From positions 240,773-304,772 of the forward strand of contig NZ_MCUN01000004.1 of the NCBI RefSeq assembly GCF_002873455.1: a DNA stretch of 64,000 bases, read 5' to 3'. A program made the position numbers and the translations under genes. The notes beneath the pieces are model-generated. The model did not search any database. It was not told the origin of the DNA and was given only the letters and a program-made list of their open reading frames with translations. Origin of the DNA: Vibrio splendidus (GTDB taxonomy: Bacteria > Pseudomonadota > Gammaproteobacteria > Enterobacterales > Vibrionaceae). Shown here one piece after another: positions 36,856 to 46,666 of this stretch (position 1 is its first letter; each line of letters begins with the position of its first letter).

Positions 36856-36965
36856 CTTAGTTTCCACGAATCACTGAGTGATTACGGGAGCAAGCGAAGT
36901 GTGTTTGGCTTGTTCTTTAGTCTCTCTATGAAGACGTGTCTCTTGTTATCAAGAGTCTGAAAGAA

Positions 36966-38456
36966 CTAGGCGGTTTTGGTGACACCTTTTGCTTCTTTTT
37001 CGTCTTCATCAGCAAGGTCGATATCGCCTTTGCCTTTTGAAATTTTGATAACGTAAGCCGCAACACCGAATGCACTCACCACACCGATGATGGTTGAAAG
37101 TTGCATTGGCAGACCGAAGCCCAGTTGGCTATTGTTCAGGATGAATGTGATACACACAGATGTCATGAAGATAGCTGGAACCGTGGTTACCCAGTGCAAT
37201 TTATTGTGACGAAGTAGGTAAGCCGAAGCTGTCCATAGCATCATTACTGCTGTTGATTGGTTAGCAAAACCGAAGTAACGCCAGATGATACCGAAATCAA
37301 CTTGAGTCAGGATGCCACCAAGAACGAACAATGGGAGAGCCATCAGTAGGCGGTTACGCAGTGTTTTCTGTTCCATGTTGAAGTATTCAGCAAGGATAAG
37401 ACGGCTTGAACGGAATGCAGTGTCGCCAGAAGTGATAGGTAAGATAACCACGCCAAGGAAAGCAAGGATACCGCCAAATACACCCAGTAGGCCAAATGAA
37501 GCGCTGTAAACTACGTTACCAGGGCCACCGTTTGCAATCGCGTCAGATAGAGACTCAACTGAACCGAAGAATGACAGAGCAAGTGCACACCAAATTAGGG
37601 CGATGATGCCTTCACCAATCATTGCACCGTAGAATACGAAGCGACCGTTCTTTTCGTTTTCCATACAACGAGCCATCAGTGGTGACTGAGTTGCATGGAA
37701 GCCAGAGATAGCACCACAAGCGATGGTGATAAATAGAGCAGGCCAAAGCGGTAGATCGTTAGGGTTCATGTTGGTGAACATGTCTTTCATCTCAAAGCCA
37801 CCCATGATTTGGTGCTCGTCAGATAAACCAATCGCAGTGATTAGACCAACAGACATAAAGATAAGCAACGCACCGAATAGTGGGTAGAAGCGACCAATGA
37901 TTTTATCGACAGGGACAATCGTTGCGACGATGTAGTAGGCAAAAATGATAACAACCATAGTCGTTGTAGACATTGCGAAATCAGTTTGGTCGTTCACTAA
38001 GGTAGTGATCATGCCTGCTGGAGCAGAAACGAATACAACACCAACCAGAAGTAGTAGAACAATGGCAAAGATGTTCATAAAGTGTTTTGCGCCATTGCCT
38101 AGGTAACGTCCAGTGATGGTTGGAACCGAAGCACCACCATTACGGATAGATAACATACCTGAGAAGTAGTCGTGTACTGCACCTGCGAAGATACAACCTA
38201 GCACGATCCAAAGCATTGCTGCTGGGCCGTAAAGGGCACCCATGATTGGGCCGAAGATTGGACCTACACCTGCAATGTTAAGCAGTTGAACTAGGTAAAC
38301 CTTTGGAGTCGACATTGGAACGTAGTCCACGCCATCTTGCTTAGTATGAGCTGGTGTTTGACGCTTTTCATTGATACCGAAAATTTTCTCGATAAAGGCA
38401 CCGTAAATAAAGTAGCCACCAATGAGTGCTGCAACACAGGTAAGAAACCACATCAT
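36966..38456 (-). CDS. cstA: CstA-family carbon starvation / pyruvate transporter
   Basis: 496 residues, polytopic, with the CstA blocks VYLVQLLNIAGVGPIFGPIMGALYGPAAMLWIVLGCIFAGAVHDYFSGM and CGAISGFHATQSPLMARCMENEKNGR. E. coli CstA and BtsT are about 700 residues, so this belongs to the shorter form. Those relatives import peptides or pyruvate during carbon limitation. AGGGATAAC lies before the ATG. Three BtsR-like direct repeats lie 81-128 bases upstream and the btsSR genes follow, so pyruvate-induced expression is likely. Confidence 0.9.
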   Translation of the reverse strand: MMWFLTCVAALIGGYFIYGAFIEKIFGINEKRQTPAHTKQDGVDYVPMSTPKVYLVQLLNIAGVGPIFGPIMGALYGPAAMLWIVLGCIFAGAVHDYFSGMLSIRNGGASVPTITGRYLGNGAKHFMNIFAIVLLLLVGVVFVSAPAGMITTLVNDQTDFAMSTTTMVVIIFAYYIVATIVPVDKIIGRFYPLFGALLIFMSVGLITAIGLSDEHQIMGGFEMKDMFTNMNPNDLPLWPALFITIACGAISGFHATQSPLMARCMENEKNGRFVFYGAMIGEGIIALIWCALALSFFGSVESLSDAIANGGPGNVVYSASFGLLGVFGGILAFLGVVILPITSGDTAFRSSRLILAEYFNMEQKTLRNRLLMALPLFVLGGILTQVDFGIIWRYFGFANQSTAVMMLWTASAYLLRHNKLHWVTTVPAIFMTSVCITFILNNSQLGFGLPMQLSTIIGVVSAFGVAAYVIKISKGKGDIDLADEDEKEAKGVTKTA

Positions 38457-38536
38457 AATTTGTTATCCCTGAATGTATTAATTAAGTCAGGGTGTATATT
38501 AAAGGAGTCGATGAGAAGAAACTTCCGCTACGAGAG

Positions 38537-38584
38537 TGAGTGGTCGAATAGTCAATTTAGTGGTGCTATAACTGATTGAGTGGT
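38537..38584 (-). promoter_or_regulatory. Three BtsR-like operator repeats upstream of cstA
   Basis: On the cstA strand the 8-mers ACCACTCA (38584-38577), ACCACTAA (38564-38557) and ACCACTCA (38544-38537) are spaced exactly 20 bases start to start. The E. coli BtsR/YehT target is described as ACC(G/A)CT(C/T)A repeated with a 13-base spacer; here the spacer is 12. Confidence 0.75.
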
Positions 38585-38706
38585 TTGTTACCGGCCGAAA
38601 GCGGCGAAGATTAGACAATGAGTGGACATCGGTTGGTGTTCAGCGGAGAATCACAAACAAAGCAATGCTTCGTCAGGAAGTGGTTCAGTAAAAATAAAGG
38701 ATTGAA

Positions 38707-39057
38707 ATGAAAAAAATAATCGCACTATTCGCTGTAGCATTTAGCCTTGCAGGATGCAGCGCCAATGTTCAAGACTTAGCGGCTGAAGGTAATTGGCAAG
38801 AGATCGGCTACCGTGACGGTATTAAAGGGCACACTCAGCGTTCGTATTCAGATATGACTGAGCTTGGTGCTGTTGATCAAGCCAGTTACACAGAAGGTTA
38901 TCACCTAGGCGTGACTGAATATTGTAATCCTAATCATGCTTATCAGATCGGCTTATCTGGTCAGGTGTATGAAGGCGTGTGTTCTGGTACGGAAGATGCT
39001 CAACGTTTTCGCATGGAATGGCAGCGTGGCTGGGATGAGTTCTCAAACGACTACTAA
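38707..39057 (+). CDS. DUF2799 family lipoprotein
   Basis: 116 residues. A classic lipoprotein signal ends LAGC with Cys17, so it should be lipidated and cell-envelope bound (Ser at +2 suggests the outer membrane). The body matches DUF2799: GNWQEIGYRDGIKGHTQRSY, then EGYHLGVTEYCNP and a second Cys pair. Function unknown in all members I know. AAAGGATTGAA precedes the ATG. It stands alone between cstA and murQ. Confidence 0.8.
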   Translation: MKKIIALFAVAFSLAGCSANVQDLAAEGNWQEIGYRDGIKGHTQRSYSDMTELGAVDQASYTEGYHLGVTEYCNPNHAYQIGLSGQVYEGVCSGTEDAQRFRMEWQRGWDEFSNDY

Positions 39058-39087
39058 GCTCAAGTTAGCGATTAAAAATTAAAAACT

Positions 39088-39123
39088 AAAAAGACCAGTG
39101 CCGTATGTGTACTGGTCTTTTTG
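39088..39123. terminator. Terminator between the DUF2799 gene and murQ
   Basis: Stem AAAAGACCAGT / ACTGGTCTTTT, T tract. Confidence 0.85.
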
Positions 39124-39173
39124 TCTGTCGTTAAAGTCGCTGTCTAGATGAGAAGCTACAAATCAAATTGAGA

Positions 39174-40130
<957 letters not shown>

Positions 40131-40191
40131 TAAACTTGTTTAGACAGCACCGCGAAGTCAGTCTTGTGACTAAGTTAGCTGCGCTATCAAA

Positions 40192-41328
40192 TTAATTTGC
40201 ACGATAGAGAACGCCTAGAGAGGCCGCTCTGCTTGCGCCAGTCACTTCTGGTAAATTGCTTGGAAGTTGGTGAACATGACGTTGAGCAAGCCATGCAAAG
40301 GCTATGGCTTCCATATAATCGGCATCAACGCCTTTACTGGTCGTCGACTCAACTTCCCAACTAGGAAGCAGTTCAGACAGTCTCTTCATCAACAATGGAT
40401 TTCTTGTACCGCCGCCACACACATACAGCGCAGGTTGGTCACCCAAGCGATAAGTCTCCACTTCATTGGCTATCGTCAATGCGGTGTATTCACAAAGTGT
40501 GCGCTGAACATCTTCTGCTGCAAGGTCTTTAAATTTTGTTAATTGTTGCTCTAGCCAAGGTAGGTTGAACAGTTCTCTACCAGTACTTTTCGGTGGCATT
40601 TGAGATAGATAAGATTCACTTAGAAGCTGTTCGAGCAAGGCTTGATTCAGTTGGCCTTTTAGTGCGAACTGCGCATCACGGTCAAACTTCTCACCCGTGT
40701 GTTTATCTACCCAAGCGTCCATCAACATATTGCCCGGGCCAGTATCATAGCCAAGCGTAGGATGATTAGGGCGCAGTACTGAAATGTTCGAGATACCACC
40801 AATATTCAAGACCACAACCGAGCTGTCTTGCGGGTGAAAAATCGTATGGTGAAACGCTGGTACTAATGGCGCCCCTTGTCCGCCAAGCGCCATGTCTTTA
40901 CGTCGGAAATCAGCGACTGTTTGAATCTGCGTTTTAGCGGCAATGATATTGGCATCGCCTAGCTGTATGGTGAATGGTGAATCACCCGTTGGCTGATGGA
41001 ATACCGTTTGGCCATGATTACCAATGGCTGTCACAGCTGATGTTAGAGTATCTGACTTTTTGAGCAGCTGCAGAACCGCATCAGCAAATAGGTGACCAAG
41101 CTGGTGGTCTAATTCGCCAATAGCAATCAAATCCGTTTTCTGACCAATACAAACTTCAAGCAGACGCGCTTTGAGCTCATCAGGCATCGGGAACTCATCA
41201 TGAGCAAGCAGTGTGATGCTATCGTCTTCAATCGAGACTAACGCTGTATCAACACCGTCCATACTCGTTCCCGACATCACACCGATATACAGTTCTTTAT
41301 GATCCATTCCTAAGCTCTTGCCCTGCAT
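40192..41328 (-). CDS. anmK: Anhydro-N-acetylmuramic acid kinase
   Basis: 378 residues from 41328, or 371 from ATG 41307 (MDHKELYIGVMSGTSMDGVD). The ATP-binding GVMSGTSMDGVD and the catalytic region GNHGQTVFHQP, LGYDTGPGNMLMDAW and CGGGTRNPLLM are typical. It opens the 1,6-anhydro ring and phosphorylates MurNAc. It is upstream of murQ on the same strand and divergent from nagZ. Neither start has a strong ribosome site. Confidence 0.95.
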   Translation of the reverse strand: MQGKSLGMDHKELYIGVMSGTSMDGVDTALVSIEDDSITLLAHDEFPMPDELKARLLEVCIGQKTDLIAIGELDHQLGHLFADAVLQLLKKSDTLTSAVTAIGNHGQTVFHQPTGDSPFTIQLGDANIIAAKTQIQTVADFRRKDMALGGQGAPLVPAFHHTIFHPQDSSVVVLNIGGISNISVLRPNHPTLGYDTGPGNMLMDAWVDKHTGEKFDRDAQFALKGQLNQALLEQLLSESYLSQMPPKSTGRELFNLPWLEQQLTKFKDLAAEDVQRTLCEYTALTIANEVETYRLGDQPALYVCGGGTRNPLLMKRLSELLPSWEVESTTSKGVDADYMEAIAFAWLAQRHVHQLPSNLPEVTGASRAASLGVLYRAN

Positions 41329-41428
41329 TCTTAAAGTCTTCCACAGATTGGTTTAAAAACATTGTAAAGCAAATTTAAAGAGAATAATCTCGGGAAGTTT
41401 ATGAAATTAGGTTTAATAAGGGATAAAT

Positions 41429-42418
41429 ATGGGACCGTTGTGGGTAGATGTTGCGGGCTATGAGCTGACAGCTGAAGACAGAGAAATTTTAGAGCATCCA
41501 ACCGTTGGTGGTCTCATCTTATTTGCTCGAAACTACCACGATAGCAAACAGCTTTCGGCGTTAAACAAAGAGATCCGCAAGGTAGCGAAACGTCCTATTT
41601 TGATTGGTGTTGACCAAGAAGGTGGCCGAGTTCAGCGCTTCCGTGATGGCTTTTCAATTATCCCTGCCGCTCAAGAATTCGCGACTAAGAATAATGGTGA
41701 GCAGTTAGCAGAACAAGCCGGTTGGCTGATGGCGGCAGAATTGATTGCCCATGATATCGATCTGAGCTTTGCGCCCGTATTAGATAAAGGTCACGACTGT
41801 AAAGCGATTGGTAGCCGAGCGTTTGGTGAAGATATTGATACTATCGTTCGCCACAGTAGTGCTTTTATTAAGGGCATGAAATCGGTTGGAATGGCGACAA
41901 CAGGGAAGCACTTCCCAGGACACGGCGGTGTGATTGCTGACTCTCACTTAGAAACGCCTTACGATCCTAGAGACGATATATTTGAAACCGACATGGCCAT
42001 CTTCAAGGCTCAAATTGAAGCTGGAATATTAGATGCCATGATGCCAGCACACGTGGTTTTCTCTCACTATGATGATCAACCAGCGAGTGGCTCTGAGTAT
42101 TGGTTACAGAAAGTATTGAAGCAGCAGCTTGGATTCAAAGGCTTGGTGTTCTCTGATGACCTAACTATGGAAGGCGCTGCCATTATGGGTGGGCCAGCTG
42201 ATAGAGCGAAGGCTGCTCTAAATGCGGGGTGTGACATGGTGCTGATGTGTAATAAGCGAGATGCACAAATTGAGGCTCTTGATCATTTAGCGATTCAAGA
42301 GGTGCCTTTAGCCAATTCATTGCTTAAAAAGCACAGCTTTGATTTATCGACGCTTCACTCGGATAGTCGATGGAAAAAGGCCTCAGAGCAAATTAAGCGA
42401 ATGTTAAACGCTGGGTGA
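41429..42418 (+). CDS. nagZ: Beta-N-acetylhexosaminidase NagZ
   Basis: 329 residues, glycoside hydrolase family 3. The family signature KHFPGHG is at 160-166, with the catalytic Asp in [11 protein letters not shown] near 247. It is cytoplasmic and removes GlcNAc from anhydro-muropeptides, feeding AnmK and MurQ. The N-terminus lacks a signal. It is divergent from anmK (100-base gap) and ends at a terminator. Confidence 0.96.
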   Translation: MGPLWVDVAGYELTAEDREILEHPTVGGLILFARNYHDSKQLSALNKEIRKVAKRPILIGVDQEGGRVQRFRDGFSIIPAAQEFATKNNGEQLAEQAGWLMAAELIAHDIDLSFAPVLDKGHDCKAIGSRAFGEDIDTIVRHSSAFIKGMKSVGMATTGKHFPGHGGVIADSHLETPYDPRDDIFETDMAIFKAQIEAGILDAMMPAHVVFSHYDDQPASGSEYWLQKVLKQQLGFKGLVFSDDLTMEGAAIMGGPADRAKAALNAGCDMVLMCNKRDAQIEALDHLAIQEVPLANSLLKKHSFDLSTLHSDSRWKKASEQIKRMLNAG

Positions 42419-42443
42419 TAAATAAACACTCTATAAGTTTGAA

Positions 42444-42474
42444 GAAGGCGATATGAGAAATATCGCCTTTTTTG
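42444..42474 (+). terminator. nagZ terminator
   Basis: Stem AAGGCGATAT / ATATCGCCTT, loop GAGAA, T run. Confidence 0.88.
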
Positions 42475-42530
42475 TATGCGTGGGGCGAGATTTAAACTGG
42501 TTTGTGTATCAGAGTGAATTAAAGAGGGTG

Positions 42531-42548
42531 TGTAAATTTAAATTTACA
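42531..42548. promoter_or_regulatory. Strong TyrR box upstream of aroF
   Basis: TGTAAATTTAAATTTACA is a perfect palindromic match to the TyrR consensus TGTAAA-N6-TTTACA. It is 117 bases before the aroF start. Confidence 0.85.
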
Positions 42549-42637
42549 GTAAATGTTTTTTATTGTTTACACTTGCAATCGTTTTTGTAGCTGTTATTGT
42601 GTTTTTAAAGATTGTTAGCCCAAATGGAAATATTGGG

Positions 42638-42655
42638 TGTAAAAATATATATACA
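42638..42655. promoter_or_regulatory. Second TyrR box at the aroF start
   Basis: TGTAAAAATATATATACA matches the TyrR consensus with one mismatch and keeps the essential G and C fourteen bases apart. It ends ten bases before the aroF ATG, a repressing position. Confidence 0.7.
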
Positions 42656-42664
42656 GGTTGAGTT

Positions 42665-43738
42665 ATGCAAAAAAGTGAATTAAGCAATGTCAATATCATC
42701 GACGAACAGGTACTGATTACTCCAGAGGAGTTAAAAGCGAAATTACCTTTGAGTGATAATGCTCGTCGTTTCATTCAAGAATCTCGTGAAACGATTGCGA
42801 ATATCATTCATAAGAAAGATCATCGCATGCTTGTAGTATGTGGCCCATGTTCTATCCATGATATTGAAGCTGCGAAAGAATACGCGAAACGCTTAAAAGC
42901 TTTATCAGAGCAGCTTAGCGACCAACTGTATATTGTAATGCGTGTCTACTTTGAGAAGCCTCGTACCACTGTTGGTTGGAAAGGCTTGATCAATGACCCT
43001 CACCTAGATGGCACTTTCGATATTGAGCATGGTTTGCATGTTGGTCGTGAGCTACTTGTTGAACTCGCTGAGATGGAAATTCCACTAGCGACAGAAGCAC
43101 TAGATCCAATCAGCCCGCAATACTTAGCAGATACATTCAGCTGGGCAGCAATCGGCGCTCGTACGACTGAATCACAAACTCACCGCGAAATGGCGAGTGG
43201 TCTTTCAATGCCAATCGGTTTTAAAAACGGTACAGACGGCAACTTGGGTACTGCAATCAATGCAATGCAGGCGGCTTCTTCTAGCCACCGTTTCATGGGT
43301 ATCAGCCGTGAAGGACAAGTTGCACTACTCACGACTCAGGGTAACCCAAATGGCCATGTGATTTTACGTGGCGGTAAGCAGACTAACTACGATTCAGTAT
43401 CAGTACATGAATGTGAGCAAGAGCTGGGTAAATCTAACTTAGAGGCTGCGTTAATGGTCGACTGTAGCCACGCAAACTCTCGCAAAGATTTCCGACGTCA
43501 GACGTTAGTAGCTGAAGATGTCATTCACCAGATTCGTGAAGGTAACAATTCTATTATTGGCTTAATGATTGAGAGCCATATTAACGAAGGAAACCAATCT
43601 TCAGATATACCTCTCGATGAGATGAAATACGGTGTATCTATTACCGACGCATGTATCAATTGGGATTCAACTGAGGCACTATTGAAGCATGCACATACGG
43701 AATTAGTCCCGTTCTTAGAGAACCGCTTGAAAGGTTAG
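42665..43738 (+). CDS. aroF: DAHP synthase, probably tyrosine-regulated
   Basis: 357 residues of the AroFGH class, with GPCSIHD, MRVYFEKPRTTVGWKGLINDP, GARTTESQTHR and the metal-binding C-x-H of DCSHANSRKD. It joins PEP and erythrose-4-phosphate in the first step of aromatic synthesis. The tyrosine-sensitive AroF assignment rests on linkage to tyrA and two TyrR boxes, both as in E. coli. tyrA follows within 120 bases. Confidence 0.92.
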   Translation: MQKSELSNVNIIDEQVLITPEELKAKLPLSDNARRFIQESRETIANIIHKKDHRMLVVCGPCSIHDIEAAKEYAKRLKALSEQLSDQLYIVMRVYFEKPRTTVGWKGLINDPHLDGTFDIEHGLHVGRELLVELAEMEIPLATEALDPISPQYLADTFSWAAIGARTTESQTHREMASGLSMPIGFKNGTDGNLGTAINAMQAASSSHRFMGISREGQVALLTTQGNPNGHVILRGGKQTNYDSVSVHECEQELGKSNLEAALMVDCSHANSRKDFRRQTLVAEDVIHQIREGNNSIIGLMIESHINEGNQSSDIPLDEMKYGVSITDACINWDSTEALLKHAHTELVPFLENRLKG

Positions 43739-43810
43739 TCAGAGTTTAAATTTAAGTGCCTCATCTAATGGGGCATTTTAAGATCTGTCGCTAACGAACC
43801 TGCGTCAATG

Positions 43811-43846
43811 CGGGCTTTTAGATTAGTACGGGCTTATAGATTAGTA
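43811..43846. repeat. 18-bp tandem repeat in the tyrA leader
   Basis: CGGGCTTTTAGATTAGTA (43811-43828) is repeated at 43829-43846 with one change (17 of 18). It ends nine bases before the tyrA start and just before its ribosome site. Confidence 0.8.
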
Positions 43847-43855
43847 AGGAATAAA

Positions 43856-44983
43856 ATGGCCGTTGAACTGAACGAATTACGCGACCAAATCGATGCTGTC
43901 GATAAACAAATGTTGGATTTACTGGCTCAACGACTGGCTCTAGTAGAGAAAGTCGGCGAAGTGAAAAGTGAACATGGTTTACCTATTTATGTACCGGAAC
44001 GTGAAGCCGCGATGTTGGCATCTCGTCGTCAAGAAGCCGAGAGAATAGGGGTTCCGCCACAGTTAATCGAAGATATTTTGCGTCGTACGATGCGTGAGTC
44101 TTATGCCAGTGAAAAAGATTCTGGTTTTAAGTGTCTTAACCCAGAGTTGCGTTCAGTGGTTATCGTTGGTGGTAATGGTCAACTTGGCGGCCTGTTTGGC
44201 CGTATGTTCAAGCTTTCTGGTTACGAAGTAAAAATTCTTGGCAGCCAAGATTGGGATAGAGCCGATGAGATCTTAGATAATGCCGGTCTTGTGGTTGTTA
44301 CGGTTCCAATTCACCTAACGGAAGGTGTGATTGCGAAGCTAGGTAACCTAGCAAGCGATTGTATTCTTTGTGATTTGACGTCGATTAAATCAAAGCCTCT
44401 ACAAGCCATGATGAACATGCACCAAGGCCCTGTAGTTGGATTACACCCAATGTTTGGTCCTGATGTTCCAAGCCTTGCGAAACAAGTGATTGTTTACAGT
44501 GATGGACGTGGTTCTGAAAGCTACCAATGGTTGCTGAATCAATTTGGTATCTGGGGCGCTAGCCTGTGCCAAATGGATGCTGCTGAACACGACCATGGTA
44601 TGACTTTGATTCAAGCACTTCGCCACTTCACCTCTTTTGCTTACGGCTTACACCTGAGTAAAGAGAACCCGAACATCGACCAGCTTTTGAAGTTAAGCTC
44701 ACCAATCTACCGTCTTGAGATTGCGATGGTGGGTCGTCTGTTTGCTCAAGACCCGAACTTGTACGGTGATATCATTCTTTCTTCAGATGAGAATATTGAG
44801 ATGATTCGACGTTTCCATAGTCGTTTCGGTGAAGCATTAGAAATCTTGGATGGGAAAGATAAAGCCAAGTTCGTTGATAGCTTTAATCAAGTCAGTGATT
44901 GGTTTGGCGACTACTCGCAGCAGTTCTTGCAAGAGAGTCAAAATCTTTTAAAGCAAGCACATGACTCGATTCATCGTGGCTAA
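43856..44983 (+). CDS. tyrA: Bifunctional chorismate mutase / prephenate dehydrogenase
   Basis: 375 residues from ATG 43856 ([13 protein letters not shown]), preceded by AAGGAA; an ATG at 43808 is in frame but would read through the 18-base repeat and is rejected. Chorismate mutase domain about 1-88; NAD-binding [14 protein letters not shown] near 102; dehydrogenase blocks [13 protein letters not shown] and [14 protein letters not shown]. It makes 4-hydroxyphenylpyruvate for tyrosine. Operon partner of aroF. Confidence 0.96.
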   Translation: MAVELNELRDQIDAVDKQMLDLLAQRLALVEKVGEVKSEHGLPIYVPEREAAMLASRRQEAERIGVPPQLIEDILRRTMRESYASEKDSGFKCLNPELRSVVIVGGNGQLGGLFGRMFKLSGYEVKILGSQDWDRADEILDNAGLVVVTVPIHLTEGVIAKLGNLASDCILCDLTSIKSKPLQAMMNMHQGPVVGLHPMFGPDVPSLAKQVIVYSDGRGSESYQWLLNQFGIWGASLCQMDAAEHDHGMTLIQALRHFTSFAYGLHLSKENPNIDQLLKLSSPIYRLEIAMVGRLFAQDPNLYGDIILSSDENIEMIRRFHSRFGEALEILDGKDKAKFVDSFNQVSDWFGDYSQQFLQESQNLLKQAHDSIHRG

Positions 44984-45003
44984 TCACTATTTGAAATCAT
45001 AAA

Positions 45004-45034
45004 AAAAAGAGCGACCTGATGGTCGCTCTTTTTG
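45004..45034 (+). terminator. tyrA terminator
   Basis: Stem GAGCGACC / GGTCGCTC, loop TGAT, flanked by A and T runs. Confidence 0.9.
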
Positions 45035-45117
45035 TTTGTGCTGAACGCTATGAAAGCATTTGGCCTGCAGTAGTCTAAAAGCAATTAGATCATCATAGGC
45101 CAAACCAACAGATCTTA

Positions 45118-45153
45118 GCCATTAACAAATAGTTATTCATTAACAACTAGTTA
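45118..45153. repeat. 18-bp tandem repeat spanning the M23 peptidase stop
   Basis: Units 45118-45135 and 45136-45153 share 16 of 18 bases (ATTAACAA..AGTTA). The stop codon of the minus-strand gene (45147-45149) is inside the second unit. Confidence 0.75.
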
Positions 45154-46157
45154 GTCGTGATAGGTTTTTTGCTCTCTTCACTCGATACCGTGTCGATGGT
45201 TGAACTGATGTAAGGCACGTTAGTCAGGTTGATCTGCAAGCGAACCACATTATCAATCAGTTGAACCAGTGGGCCCCATTTAACCTTTTTCTCTTTCTCG
45301 AACACGTAGTTGAAGTTCTCTGGTGTCCAATCCATCAAGTATTGAGGGTTTAGTGAACGACCAAGGAAGCGTACTTCGTAATGCAAATGTGGCCCGGTTG
45401 AGTTACCTGAGTTGCCACAGCTAGCAATCACATCACCTTTACTCACAAACTGACCGCTGCGTACTTTGAATTTTTGTAGGTGTGCGTAAGAACTCATGAA
45501 ACCAAACGAGTGACGCATAGTAATAAAGTTACCGAAGCCTTTTTTACTTGGGCGTACCGTTTCAATGACTCCATCGGCGGGCGCTACAATATCTTCACCA
45601 CGTTTACACGTAAGGTCGATGCCAGTATGTACATGGCGTTTACCTGAAATAGGGTTAGTGCGGCTACCATAAGAAGAAGAGATACGTTGATAAGCCATCG
45701 GACTGTCGTTTGGAATCAAGCGAAACATCGTGGCTCTTACTGCTGAATCTACCGCAGCCGCATCAATGCGATCTTCTAAAGAGACGTCATCGGTAAGCAG
45801 CTCTTCATCGGCAAGGCCAAGCACGGATTCCACATCAAATACACGTTTACCAAGCAGTTGAATAGTGCCTTCTTTCTCGGTGAGTGTTTGCGATAACGAG
45901 TGATTGGTTTCTACCTGTTCAGCGTAAAGAAACTCGGTTTGCTCTTTTTCAACAATCAGCGTTTCAATCAATTGTTGTGCATCGCCCGCTTGCATCGCGA
46001 GTTCTTGTTTACCTTCGACGTGCATGTATGCAGCTCCGCCAATTAACAGCGGTACTGAAAAAATGGCAGTGGTGCACATGAGCACGGCTTTTCGGCCGAA
46101 GTAAAACGTCTGTTCCCCATTGTTAGAGGGAATAGTAATGGAAATTTTTTTAGACAT
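45147..46157 (-). CDS. M23 family metallopeptidase (TagE-like)
   Basis: 336 residues. One membrane helix (about 27-48) anchors it, followed by a coiled-coil region (about 55-115) and an M23 LytM domain with zinc ligands in HVHTGIDL and HLHYEV. Such enzymes cut peptide crossbridges of peptidoglycan; V. cholerae TagE is a relative. A PilZ gene follows upstream on the same strand with a 50-base gap, so they may be one transcript. No nearby divisome genes clarify its role. The catalytic residues look intact. Confidence 0.85.
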   Translation of the reverse strand: MSKKISITIPSNNGEQTFYFGRKAVLMCTTAIFSVPLLIGGAAYMHVEGKQELAMQAGDAQQLIETLIVEKEQTEFLYAEQVETNHSLSQTLTEKEGTIQLLGKRVFDVESVLGLADEELLTDDVSLEDRIDAAAVDSAVRATMFRLIPNDSPMAYQRISSSYGSRTNPISGKRHVHTGIDLTCKRGEDIVAPADGVIETVRPSKKGFGNFITMRHSFGFMSSYAHLQKFKVRSGQFVSKGDVIASCGNSGNSTGPHLHYEVRFLGRSLNPQYLMDWTPENFNYVFEKEKKVKWGPLVQLIDNVVRLQINLTNVPYISSTIDTVSSEESKKPITTN

Positions 46158-46207
46158 GGTTCTGTATTAACTAAATGCTTCTAATAGAAAAAAGGGTAAT
46201 GGAGATA

Positions 46208-46576
46208 TTATTCCTGACCCAAATCGGTAAGGTGTTCAATCTCTCTATAAAGCAGTTCATCATCGCCGACATTAAGCTCAACAAGGCGCTTAAGGTGGCT
46301 AATACTATCAATATCTAAATGCTCTATGCGTAAACGCATTGAGGTATTGATGGTAGAGACTATCGTTGCTTCTAACTGAATATTGATATCACTGTTGGTG
46401 AGCTTAAAGCTGACTTGAACAGGAATATCATGGCTGAGTTGCTGCCATTTATCACACTGAATGAGTAAACCATGAAGAGATAAGTCTTGCACCGAGCCTG
46501 ATACATTTACTTGTCCTTGTGAGATCTCAGTCGGGACTTGATAAATAACTCGTGAAAATTGACGTCTTTCAAGCAT
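46208..46576 (-). CDS. PilZ domain protein (c-di-GMP receptor)
   Basis: 122 residues from ATG 46576 (MLERRQFSRVIYQ); a longer frame from 46624 has weaker support. The c-di-GMP motifs RRQFSR and DLSLHGLLI (the D/N-x-S-x-x-G class) are present. It is a stand-alone PilZ protein, probably corresponding to V. cholerae PlzA, which has the same neighbours. It lies between the M23 peptidase and ettA. Target unknown. Confidence 0.85.
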   Translation of the reverse strand: MLERRQFSRVIYQVPTEISQGQVNVSGSVQDLSLHGLLIQCDKWQQLSHDIPVQVSFKLTNSDINIQLEATIVSTINTSMRLRIEHLDIDSISHLKRLVELNVGDDELLYREIEHLTDLGQE

Positions 46577-46666
46577 AGGTAATTTCTCTATATCAATAGG
46601 TAAATAGTAAGCCAGATATATCAAAGGCCGCTATTATCGCGGCCTTTGTTCAAAATACAAGCTAAT

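Noticed and set aside
38537..38584. One of the generic degenerate tandem repeats
   Set aside because: The 20-base spacing is exact but only the 8-mers repeat; the spacers differ, and the 8-mer matches a known operator.
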